Positions 6,289 through 13,302 of a DNA stretch of 13,302 nt are shown here, piece by piece (within the stretch, counting starts at the first letter, position 1; the number at the start of each line of letters is the position of its first letter). The stretch spans positions 1-13,302 of the forward strand of contig CAMBTZ010000026.1 in NCBI GenBank assembly GCA_945870925.1, given 5' to 3'. A program made the position numbers and the translations under genes. Source of the stretch: Chlamydia trachomatis. Lineage in GTDB: Bacteria > Chlamydiota > Chlamydiia > Chlamydiales > 2-12-FULL-49-11. The notes under the pieces were generated by a model. It was not told the origin of the DNA. It saw only the letters and a list, made by a program, of their open reading frames with translations, and ran no database searches.

Positions 6289-6983
6289 AATATAAAGGTA
6301 AAAGATTAAGAGATTCAGTAAGTAAAATAGATCTTATGCGCAAGTATTCGGTTAAAGAAGCGATTGAAGTTTTAAAGCAAGTTCCTTTGACCAAATTTGA
6401 TCAAACGATGGAACTTTCTTTATCTTTAAATGTTGATCCAAAAAAAGCGGACCAACAGGTTAGAGGAACAGTTAGCTTACCTCATGGTACTGGAAAGAAA
6501 TCAGTTATTCTGGTTTTTGCTAAGGGTGATAAAGAGAAGGAAGCTAAAGAGGCTGGAGCCGAGTATATCGGAGCGGAAGATTTAGCTGACAAGATCGCTG
6601 CTGGTTGGGTAGATTTTACTGATGTTGTTGCAACGCCTGATATGATGAGGCTTGTAGGTAAACTTGGTAAAGTTCTAGGGCCTAGAGGTCTTATGCCAAC
6701 TCCAAAAGCTGGGACAGTAACAAACGACGTTGCTACAGCAATTCGAGACATTAAAGCAGGAAAGATTGAATTTAAAGTAGATAAAAATGGTAATTTAAAC
6801 ACCTTTTTTGGTAAAATCTCTTTCTCGCTTGATCACTTGATGGCAAATTTAACTTCTTTGCTTGAGGCAATTAGTAAAGTTCGTCCAGTAAGTGTTAAGG
6901 GAAGTTTTATTAAATCAATTGCTATGTCAAGCACAATGGGGCCAGGACTAGAAATTGAGTATCATGTTGTGCAAGCAGGATAA
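6285..6983 (+). CDS. rplA: Ribosomal protein uL1 (L1)
   Basis: L1 forms the mobile stalk near the E site of the large subunit and helps move deacylated tRNA. The 232-residue product has the usual length. The conserved LGPRGLMPTPKAGTVT segment is at 131-146, and the N-terminal YSVKEAIEVLKQ and the FDQTMELSLSLNVDPKKADQ segments mark domain I. The ATG overlaps the end of rplK. In E. coli L1 also represses its own operon by binding the rplK leader; no comparable leader lies immediately before rplK here. Confidence 0.98.
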   Translation: MKYKGKRLRDSVSKIDLMRKYSVKEAIEVLKQVPLTKFDQTMELSLSLNVDPKKADQQVRGTVSLPHGTGKKSVILVFAKGDKEKEAKEAGAEYIGAEDLADKIAAGWVDFTDVVATPDMMRLVGKLGKVLGPRGLMPTPKAGTVTNDVATAIRDIKAGKIEFKVDKNGNLNTFFGKISFSLDHLMANLTSLLEAISKVRPVSVKGSFIKSIAMSSTMGPGLEIEYHVVQAG

Positions 6984-6986
6984 GGT

Positions 6987-7499
6987 ATGTTAGCGGAAAA
7001 AGAACTATTTCTAGAAGAAGTTAAAGCCAAAATAGACCCGTCTTTCGGTTTTATTTTAGCTAGCTATCGTGGTATTAATGCAAATGCTTTCGCAGGGTTT
7101 CGAAATAGATTGGTAGAAGCCGGTGGAGATTTTTTTGTTATTAAAAAGAGAGTTTTTATAAAAGCAGCTAAAGATTTAAACTTGGAGTACAAGGTTAAGG
7201 ATTTAGGCGGCCATGTTGGTCTTGCTTTTGCAAAAGAAAATTTTGTTGCATTGACTAAAGCGCTTTATGCCTTTAAAAACGAACATGCTGAGACTTTAAG
7301 TGTCATAGGTGGACGTTTTGAAGGAAAAAAATGCTCTATGGAAGATGTCGAATTAATTTCTAAATTGCCGTCACAAAATGAGATGCGCGCGCAATTCTTG
7401 GGATTATTAGTAGCGCCAATGACGCAGACACTGGGAGCGATCCAAGCTGTGCTAAGCAGCGTCGTTTATTGCTTGGATAACAAGGCTAATAAAGAATAA
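6987..7499 (+). CDS. rplJ: Ribosomal protein uL10 (L10)
   Basis: L10 anchors the L7/L12 dimers and, with L11, binds 23S rRNA. The 170-residue product starts LAEKELFLEEVKAKID and includes the N-terminal rRNA-binding domain with ILASYRGINANAFAGFRNRL. It ends in the helix that binds L7/L12 dimers (about 125-165). It follows rplA by 3 bases, and AAGG overlaps the rplA stop, so the long rplJ leader used for L10 feedback in E. coli is missing. The N-terminus is typical but the sequence is less conserved than its neighbours. Confidence 0.97.
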   Translation: MLAEKELFLEEVKAKIDPSFGFILASYRGINANAFAGFRNRLVEAGGDFFVIKKRVFIKAAKDLNLEYKVKDLGGHVGLAFAKENFVALTKALYAFKNEHAETLSVIGGRFEGKKCSMEDVELISKLPSQNEMRAQFLGLLVAPMTQTLGAIQAVLSSVVYCLDNKANKE

Positions 7500-7523
7500 A
7501 TTTAAACTAAAAGAGGTAAAACC

Positions 7524-7916
7524 GTGAGTCAACAACTTGATCAGATTGTAGAAACATTAAGCCAACTTACCGTGCTTGATCTAGCTAATTTAAAGAAAAT
7601 GTTAGAAGATAAGTGGGGCGTGCAAGCAGTTGCAGCGTCAGTTGCTATGCCTATGGCAGCAGCATCGGCAGCTCCAGCGGCTGAAGAGTCAACAGAATTT
7701 AACGTTTACTTAAAAGAAGTACCAGCAGATAAGAAGATTGGTGTAATTAAAGCTGTGCGTGAAGTAACAGGTCTTGGACTTGGTGAAGCTAAAGCGTTTG
7801 TAGAAGCTGCAGATGCAACTAAGCCAGTAAAAGAAAAAATTAAAAAAGCTGAAGCTGACGAGCTTAAAAAGAAACTTGAAGATGCTGGAGCAAAAGTAGA
7901 AGTAAAAGGTGTTTAA
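7524..7916 (+). CDS. rplL: Ribosomal protein bL12 (L7/L12)
   Basis: L7/L12 is the multicopy stalk protein that recruits and activates translational GTPases. The 130-residue product has an N-terminal dimerisation helix pair (1-33) and an Ala/Met/Pro-rich hinge (about 35-55). The C-terminal factor-binding domain (56-130) holds KKIGVIKAVREVTGLGLGEAK (70-90). The start is a GTG, preceded by AGAGG at 7512-7516 with 7 bases between. A hairpin with a T tract follows before rpoB and could adjust the ratio of L7/L12 to RNA polymerase. Confidence 0.98.
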   Translation: MSQQLDQIVETLSQLTVLDLANLKKMLEDKWGVQAVAASVAMPMAAASAAPAAEESTEFNVYLKEVPADKKIGVIKAVREVTGLGLGEAKAFVEAADATKPVKEKIKKAEADELKKKLEDAGAKVEVKGV

Positions 7917-7947
7917 GACATCTTTGTCTTCGGTTTTAAAAATAGAG

Positions 7948-7984
7948 CAGGAAGTTCTTTGTAGGAAGGACTTTCTGTTTTTTT
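7948..7984 (+). terminator. Terminator-like hairpin between rplL and rpoB, likely attenuator
   Basis: CAGGAAGTTC (7948-7957) pairs with GGACTTTCTG (7968-7977) over 10 bp including two G-T pairs, with a 10-base loop, followed by seven Ts (7978-7984). The form is that of an intrinsic terminator. rpoB starts only 38 bases later and I see no convincing promoter in that space, so partial read-through seems more likely than full termination. E. coli also has an attenuator between rplL and rpoB, which makes this reading plausible. Confidence 0.7.
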
Positions 7985-8022
7985 GATTTTAAGTTAACAA
8001 TCTTTGCTTTAGAGGGGACAGT

Positions 8023-11000
8023 ATGTTGAAAAGGCCACCTAATCGGGTGAGTTTCAAGAATCGTGAAGAGATCATCGATCTTCCTAACTTAATCGAAGTT
8101 CAGGTTAAGTCGTATAGAGACTTTTTACAAGCGGAAAAATTTACACACGAACGCGAAAATATGGGTATGGAAGAAGTTTTCCGTGAAGTATTTCCTGTTA
8201 AAAGTTTTGATGAAAAAATCATACTAGAGTACTTGTCGTACAATTTGGGCGTGCCTAAATATACACCGGAAGAGTGTATCAGACGAGGAATTACTTATAA
8301 TGCTGCCTTAAAAGCAAAGTTCAGACTAACTGACGAGACAGGTATTAAAGAAGAAGAAGTGTACATGGGCACCCTCCCTCTTATGACTGAGAGAGGAACT
8401 TTCGTCATTAATGGTGCAGAAAGAGTAATTGTATCACAACTTCATAGATCTCCCGGCATCTGCTTTGAGCAAGAAAAGCATCTTAAAGGAAATATTCTTT
8501 ATTCATTCCGTATCATCCCATATAGAGGTAGCTGGTTAGAGGCTGCGTTTGATATTAATGATCTTATCTATGTTTACGTTGACAAGAAAAAGAGAAGGAG
8601 AAAAGTTCTTGCAACTTCTTTCATTCGTACTCTTGGGTATTCAACTGATGCTGATATTATTGAAGAGTTTTTTAGTACAAGAAAAATTAAAGTTAAGTCT
8701 GACAAAGATTTTGCAAAAATAGTAGGTAAAATTCTTGCTGAAGATGTAGTTGATGAAGAGAATGGAATTGTTTACGGCAAAGCGTCTGAGAAATTAACGA
8801 CAGCAATGCTTAAGCGGATATTAGATGCCGAGATTCCAATGATCCGAGTTGCTGAAGATGCAGATGAGACAAGTCCTATTATTAGAATGCTTGCGAAAGA
8901 TCCAACAGACTCTTATGAATCTGCATTGAAAGATGTTTATCGAAAAATGCGTCCGGGCGAGCCTGCAACACTTTCTAATGCTAGATCTCTTATTATGAGG
9001 CTCTTTTTTGATCCTAAACGTTATAATTTGGGTAAAGTAGGCCGTTATAAACTAAATAAAAAGCTAGAATTAGAGCTTTCAGATGAAATACTTAATCAAG
9101 TAGTTCTTCGTAAGGAAGATATTGTTCAAGCCATTAAGTATGTAATTCGTTTGAGACAGGGTGATGAAAAAGCGCAAATCGATGATATTGATCATCTTGC
9201 TAATCGTCGTGTTAGATCAGTTGGTGAATTAGTTCAAAACCAATGTCGAATTGGGTTTGTCCGTATGGAAAAAATTATCAAAGAGAGATTAAATCTTTTT
9301 GATTTTGCTTCAGATACATTAACTCCAGGTAAAGTGATTTCGGCTAAGGGATTCCAGTCAGTTATTAAGGATTTCTTTGGAAGATCACAGCTCTCTCAAT
9401 TTATGGATCAAACAAATCCGGTAGCTGAACTTACTCACAAAAGAAGACTCTCTTCTCTAGGGCCTGGTGGCTTAAATAGAGAAAGAGCCGGTTTCGAAGT
9501 GCGTGACGTTCATTCTAGCCATTACGGTCGTATTTGTCCTATTGAAACGCCTGAAGGTCCAAACATTGGTCTGATTACATCACTTTCAACTTTTGCTAAA
9601 ATCAATGAGTTTGGTTTTATCGAAACACCTTATCGTATTGTAAAAGATGGTGTTGTTACTGAAGAAATTGAGTACATGACAGCTGATCAAGAAGAGAAGT
9701 GTGTGATTGCTCAGGCATCAGCAATTCTTGATGAATTCAACATGTTTAAAGAAGATGTTACATGGGCTAGATTTAATGCTGAATCTCTTAAGATCGATGC
9801 AAGAAGAGTAACTCACATGGATGTCTCTCCTAAACAACTCGTCTCTATTGTAACGGGTCTTATCCCATTCTTAGAGCATGATGATGCTAACAGAGCTCTT
9901 ATGGGTTCTAACATGCAACGTCAAGCTGTTCCATTACTTAAGACAGACTCGCCAATCGTTGGTACGGGTGTTGAACTTAGGGCTGCGAAAGATTCCGGTG
10001 CGGTAATTATCGTAGAGGAAGATGGAGTTGTTGAGTTTGTAGATGGTTTTAAAATAATTATTGCACTCAAGGCAAATCCTCTTCAAAAACAGACCTATGT
10101 TTTAAAGAAATTCATGAAGACAAATGCCGGTACTTGCCTCAATCAAACTCCATTAGTAGGAGTGGGTGATGTTGTTAAGGCTGGAGATATTATTGCAGAT
10201 GGTCCTTCGACAGATCGTGGTGAAGTTGCTCTTGGTAAAAACGTTGTTGTAGCGTTCATGCCTTGGTGTGGTTATAACTACGAAGATGCGATTATCATCT
10301 CTGAAAAATTAATTCGTGAAGATTTTTACACTTCAATTTATTTAGAAGAATTTGAATTAACAGCTAGAGATACTAAGCTTGGTAAAGAAGAGATTACAAA
10401 GGATATTCCAAACGTTTCAGAAGAGGCTCTTAGAAACCTCGGAGACGATGGGATTATTCGTGTTGGAGCTCATGTAAAGCCAGGTGACATTTTAGTTGGT
10501 AAGATTACACCTAAATCAGAAACTGAACTTTCTCCTGAAGAGAGACTCTTAAGAGCCATTTTCGGAGAAAAAGCAGCAGATGTGAAAGATGCTTCTTTAA
10601 CAGCGCCACCGGGAACGGAAGGTTATGTTATGGATGTGAAAGTGTTTAGTAGACGTGATCGTTTGTCTAAAACAGATGATGAAATGGTTGAGGAGCGCTC
10701 TCGTATTCAAGACATTCAAAAGGAATTTAAAGAGAAGGAAGAAGAGCTTCAATTAGAATTGCACGAAAAATTAGGTGCTCTTCTTTTAGATGATGTTGCT
10801 CCAGCTTCAATTCTTCATAGAAAAACAGGTAATATTCTGTTAAAAGATGGAGATGAAGTTACGCAAGAACTTCTAGAAATGATTGAGATGGAAAATCTTG
10901 AGGATTTGATTATCCCTTCATGTGAAGCTTATGACTCAATGAAAGAAATTCTAATTGACCATAAGAAAGCGTTAGAAGGATTAGAGTCTCAATATAAGTC

Positions 11001-11787
11001 GGAAACTGAGTTTATACGAAAAGGTGACGTTGAGCTTGAAGCCGGCGTGATTCGTCAAGTAAAAGTCTACGTTGCAACAAAGAGAAAGTTGCAAGTAGGG
11101 GATAAAATGGCGGGTCGTCACGGTAACAAAGGGGTTGTTTCAAAACTTGTTCCTGTAGCAGATATGCCTTATCTTGCAGATGGTTCAGCTGTTGAAATTA
11201 TTTTAAATCCGCTTGGAGTGCCTTCAAGGATGAACCTTGGACAGATGCTCGAGACTCATTTAGGATATGCTGCTAGAAAAACTGGTGTTTATGTTAAGAG
11301 CCCAGTGTTTGAAGGCTTCCCTGAAAATGAGATCTGGAATATGTGTGAAAGAGCAGGTCTTCGTAGAGATGGAAAATCTTACTTATACGATGGTAGAACC
11401 GGAGAGAGATTCGATAACCCTATCGTTGTTGGTATTATTTACATGCTTAAGTTGTCCCACCTTGTCGATGATAAGATTCATGCTCGTGCTATAGGACCTT
11501 ACTCACTTGTTACCCAACAGCCACTCGGAGGTAAAGCTCAGATGGGTGGTCAAAGATTTGGGGAGATGGAAGTGTGGGCTCTAGAAGCGTATGGCGCTGC
11601 AAATCTTCTTCAAGAAATGTTGACTGTCAAATCAGACGACGTTGCTGGAAGAACGCGGATCTATGAATCGATTGTTAAAGGTGAGAACACGCTTAAAGCG
11701 GGTATTCCTGAATCGTTCAACGTGCTTATTAAAGAGATGCAAGGCCTTTGCCTAAACATTACTGCTGAAACAGTTTTAGATGGATAA
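8023..11787 (+). CDS. rpoB: RNA polymerase subunit beta
   Basis: RpoB forms half of the catalytic cleft of RNA polymerase. The 1254-residue product is full length for the chlamydial form and shorter than the 1342 residues of E. coli. The rifampicin-binding cluster SQLSQFMDQTNPVAELTHKR starts at Ser455. The positions equivalent to E. coli Asp516, His526 and Ser531 (here 462, 472 and 477) carry the unaltered residues. RICPIETPEGPNIGLI follows. GDKMAGRHGNKGVVSK (1026-1041) holds conserved active-site lysines and the C-terminus carries the beta/beta' interface (QQPLGGKAQMGGQRFGEMEV). GAGGGG at 8012-8017 precedes the ATG by about 5 bases. It comes after the rplL-rpoB hairpin and before rpoC, with which it is probably cotranscribed. 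A charged Glu/Lys-rich, coiled-coil-like stretch lies at about 890-1010. Confidence 0.99.
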   Translation: MLKRPPNRVSFKNREEIIDLPNLIEVQVKSYRDFLQAEKFTHERENMGMEEVFREVFPVKSFDEKIILEYLSYNLGVPKYTPEECIRRGITYNAALKAKFRLTDETGIKEEEVYMGTLPLMTERGTFVINGAERVIVSQLHRSPGICFEQEKHLKGNILYSFRIIPYRGSWLEAAFDINDLIYVYVDKKKRRRKVLATSFIRTLGYSTDADIIEEFFSTRKIKVKSDKDFAKIVGKILAEDVVDEENGIVYGKASEKLTTAMLKRILDAEIPMIRVAEDADETSPIIRMLAKDPTDSYESALKDVYRKMRPGEPATLSNARSLIMRLFFDPKRYNLGKVGRYKLNKKLELELSDEILNQVVLRKEDIVQAIKYVIRLRQGDEKAQIDDIDHLANRRVRSVGELVQNQCRIGFVRMEKIIKERLNLFDFASDTLTPGKVISAKGFQSVIKDFFGRSQLSQFMDQTNPVAELTHKRRLSSLGPGGLNRERAGFEVRDVHSSHYGRICPIETPEGPNIGLITSLSTFAKINEFGFIETPYRIVKDGVVTEEIEYMTADQEEKCVIAQASAILDEFNMFKEDVTWARFNAESLKIDARRVTHMDVSPKQLVSIVTGLIPFLEHDDANRALMGSNMQRQAVPLLKTDSPIVGTGVELRAAKDSGAVIIVEEDGVVEFVDGFKIIIALKANPLQKQTYVLKKFMKTNAGTCLNQTPLVGVGDVVKAGDIIADGPSTDRGEVALGKNVVVAFMPWCGYNYEDAIIISEKLIREDFYTSIYLEEFELTARDTKLGKEEITKDIPNVSEEALRNLGDDGIIRVGAHVKPGDILVGKITPKSETELSPEERLLRAIFGEKAADVKDASLTAPPGTEGYVMDVKVFSRRDRLSKTDDEMVEERSRIQDIQKEFKEKEEELQLELHEKLGALLLDDVAPASILHRKTGNILLKDGDEVTQELLEMIEMENLEDLIIPSCEAYDSMKEILIDHKKALEGLESQYKSETEFIRKGDVELEAGVIRQVKVYVATKRKLQVGDKMAGRHGNKGVVSKLVPVADMPYLADGSAVEIILNPLGVPSRMNLGQMLETHLGYAARKTGVYVKSPVFEGFPENEIWNMCERAGLRRDGKSYLYDGRTGERFDNPIVVGIIYMLKLSHLVDDKIHARAIGPYSLVTQQPLGGKAQMGGQRFGEMEVWALEAYGAANLLQEMLTVKSDDVAGRTRIYESIVKGENTLKAGIPESFNVLIKEMQGLCLNITAETVLDG

Positions 11788-11790
11788 ATT

Positions 11791-11875
11791 TAAACCGATA
11801 TTGAGTTGATATCATGAGTGAAAAAAAAGAGAGAATTTGTTTTTTTACCCTGAAATTGCTCAATATCGATTTTAA
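11791..11875 (+). repeat. Long inverted repeat between rpoB and rpoC
   Basis: CGATATTGAG (11796-11805) and CTCAATATCG (11859-11868) are perfect 10-base complements. The pairing extends outward through TTAAA and TTTTAA with a small mismatch or bulge. Inside, an A8 run (11821-11828) faces a T7 run (11840-11846) around an 11-base loop, and TGATATCA (11807-11814) is a palindrome. The RNA could fold as a long two-part stem. There is no T tract after the outer stem, so it is more like a processing or regulatory structure than a terminator. Confidence 0.7.
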
Positions 11876-11894
11876 CCCTCTTTGGAGAGTTTAA
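11814..11894 (+). CDS. Possible 26-codon ORF ending at the rpoC start
   Basis: An ATG at 11814 opens a 26-codon frame (MSEKKERICFF..., ending NPLWRV) whose TAA at 11892-11894 directly abuts the rpoC ATG at 11895. No clear ribosome binding site precedes it. It runs through the loop and right arm of the inverted repeat and across the rpoC ribosome binding site, so if translated it could open that structure. The frame may be chance; nothing in the peptide is recognisable. Confidence 0.2.
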   Translation: MSEKKERICFFTLKLLNIDFNPLWRV

Positions 11895-13302
11895 ATGTCA
11901 GATATGCAACAACATGAAGAAGAATTCAAAAGCAATTATTTTGAAAGCATCGCTATTCAAATTGCTTCGGATGATGTAATTCGAGATAAATGGTCGCGTG
12001 GGGAAATTAAAAAGCCTGAAACGATCAACTATAGAACGTTTAAGCCTGAGAAAGGCGGACTTTTCTGTGAGAAAATTTTTGGTCCTACAAAGGATTGGGA
12101 ATGTGCTTGCGGAAAATATAAGAAGATTAAGCATAAGGGAATTGTATGCGACCGTTGTGGAGTGGAAGTTACACTGTCTAAAGTTAGACGTGAACGCATG
12201 GCTCATATTGATCTAGCAGTTCCTGTTGTCCATATCTGGTTTTTTAAGACGCAGCCATCACGAATCGGAAATATCTTGGGGATGTCTTCAGGAGATTTAG
12301 AAAGAGTGATTTACTATGAAGAATATATTGTAGTAGATGCTGGACGGACAAGTCTTGAAAGAAAGCAACTATTAAATGATATTGAATTACGTGAAGCTCA
12401 AGAAAAATGGGGTCCTGAAGCTTTTAAAGCTATGATGGGAGGGGAGGCTGTAAAAATCCTTCTTGCAACAGAAGATCTTCAAAGCACTATTGTAGAGTTA
12501 AAAGACAAGCTTCGTAAGACAAAATCTATTCAAGCCCGAATGAAGCTTGCTAAAAGACTTAAGATTATTGAAAGTTTTGTAGGCTCAGGAAATAGACCAG
12601 AGTGGATGGTTATGTCTGCTGCGCCCGTTATACCGCCAGATCTTAGACCTCTTGTACCGCTTGATGGTGGTAGATTTGCGACTTCTGACCTTAACGATCT
12701 TTATCGTCGTGTAATCAATAGAAATAACCGATTAAAAGCTATTTTAAAGCTTAAAACACCTGATGTAATCATACGAAATGAAAAACGTATGTTACAAGAG
12801 GCAGTTGATGCTCTTTTTGACAACGGTCGTCATGGCCACCCAGTAATGGGGGCAGGAAACCGTCCTCTGAAGTCACTTTCAGAAATGTTAAAAGGGAAAC
12901 AAGGTCGATTTAGACAAAATCTTCTTGGTAAGAGGGTCGACTATTCAGGTCGTTCTGTTATTGTTGTGGGACCTGAATTGAAGCTTAATCAGTGCGGTCT
13001 TCCTAAGAAGATGGCTCTAGAATTGTTTGAGCCTTTCATTGTGAAGCGTTTGAAAGATCAAGGTTTTGTTTATACAATTAGATCAGCGAAAAAAATGATT
13101 CAACGAGCAGATCCACAAGTTTGGGATGTTCTTGAAGAAATTATTAAAGGTCACCCTGTTTTACTTAACCGGGCACCTACACTTCATAGACTAGGGCTTC
13201 AAGCTTTTGAACCTGTTCTTATTGAAGGTAAAGCGATCAGGATTCATCCTCTTGTCTGTACAGCGTTTAACGCCGACTTTGATGGTGACCAGATGGCCGT
13301 TC
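11895..13302 (+). CDS. rpoC: RNA polymerase subunit beta', 3' part outside window
   Basis: RpoC carries the catalytic magnesium site of RNA polymerase. 469 codons are visible. The N-terminal zinc-binding site has Cys70, Cys72, Cys85 and Cys88 (CACG...CDRCG). The sequence then runs through clamp and coiled-coil segments to the RQNLLGKRVDYSGRSVIVVGP block and LLNRAPTLHRLGLQAFEP. It stops at NADFDGDQMAV, whose Asp461, Asp463 and Asp465 bind the catalytic magnesium; the window ends one base into the next codon. GGAG at 11885-11888 lies 6 bases before the chosen ATG. A second ATG at codon 4 (11904) is less well spaced. It follows rpoB by 107 bases that hold an inverted repeat. Confidence 0.98.
   Translation, partial: MSDMQQHEEEFKSNYFESIAIQIASDDVIRDKWSRGEIKKPETINYRTFKPEKGGLFCEKIFGPTKDWECACGKYKKIKHKGIVCDRCGVEVTLSKVRRERMAHIDLAVPVVHIWFFKTQPSRIGNILGMSSGDLERVIYYEEYIVVDAGRTSLERKQLLNDIELREAQEKWGPEAFKAMMGGEAVKILLATEDLQSTIVELKDKLRKTKSIQARMKLAKRLKIIESFVGSGNRPEWMVMSAAPVIPPDLRPLVPLDGGRFATSDLNDLYRRVINRNNRLKAILKLKTPDVIIRNEKRMLQEAVDALFDNGRHGHPVMGAGNRPLKSLSEMLKGKQGRFRQNLLGKRVDYSGRSVIVVGPELKLNQCGLPKKMALELFEPFIVKRLKDQGFVYTIRSAKKMIQRADPQVWDVLEEIIKGHPVLLNRAPTLHRLGLQAFEPVLIEGKAIRIHPLVCTAFNADFDGDQMAV

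Noticed and set aside
7985..8022. Possible rpoB promoter (TTGATT at 7983, AACAAT at 7996)
   Set aside because: The boxes are not at proper spacing from each other, and the only 17-base partner for AACAAT lies inside the terminator stem with poor match.
11267..11494. 75-codon plus-strand ORF inside rpoB
   Set aside because: It is an alternative frame of strongly conserved rpoB coding sequence.
11898..12216. ORFs on both strands over the start of rpoC
   Set aside because: They are out-of-frame reads of the conserved rpoC N-terminus, including the zinc-binding region.
1..13302. Mobile element, CRISPR array, prophage or toxin-antitoxin system
   Set aside because: I saw no transposase or integrase motif, no regularly spaced repeats and no paired small genes; the plus-strand genes follow a conserved core order.

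Overview
The window looks like a stretch of the core translation/transcription locus of a member of the Chlamydiae. It most resembles the non-Chlamydia (environmental, Parachlamydia/Simkania/Waddlia-like) side of the phylum. Three things point there. The order infA, tRNA-Thr, tuf, tRNA-Trp, secE, nusG, rplK, rplA, rplJ, rplL, rpoB, rpoC is the one known from Chlamydia genomes. The EF-Tu and RpoB sequences read as chlamydial. A 407-residue protein with a two-lobed hydrophobic segment resembles chlamydial inclusion-membrane (Inc) proteins. The genus cannot be fixed from the sequence alone. Base composition is AT-rich throughout, and no segment looks foreign by eye.

Left part (1-3207, minus strand). 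An ABC-F ATPase runs off the left edge. It is preceded, with only a 6-base gap, by the 407-residue two-membrane-helix protein, which has its own TATAAT-type promoter and a strong ribosome binding site. Upstream of that is sufE, the sulfur-transfer partner of the SufS cysteine desulfurase. It has a well-placed promoter, and the -35 box of that promoter occupies the TTG codon that would otherwise suggest a longer protein.

Right part (3215-13302, plus strand). infA reads away from sufE, probably from an overlapping divergent promoter, and ends at a small hairpin with a nine-T tract. A new unit then begins with tRNA-Thr(GGT) and tuf. A strong hairpin without a T tract separates tuf from tRNA-Trp(CCA). 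secE, nusG, rplK, rplA and rplJ follow, packed with gaps of -4 to 20 bases, then rplL after 24 bases. A terminator-like hairpin with seven Ts lies between rplL and rpoB and probably acts as an attenuator. rpoB and rpoC are separated by 107 bases that hold a long, perfect inverted repeat and a possible 26-codon ORF ending directly at the rpoC start. rpoC is cut by the right edge inside its catalytic NADFDGDQMAV motif.

Functionally the plus-strand genes supply translation initiation (IF-1), elongation (EF-Tu and two tRNAs), protein export (SecE), transcription elongation (NusG), the L1 and L7/L12 stalks of the ribosome, and the two large RNA polymerase subunits. I see no mobile element, CRISPR array or rRNA, and no gene-free stretch over 300 bases. 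I found no clear new biological system. The most interesting items are the Inc-like protein, the rpoB-rpoC intercistronic structure, the lack of leader space for the usual L1 and L10 feedback sites, and the overlapping divergent sufE/infA promoters.
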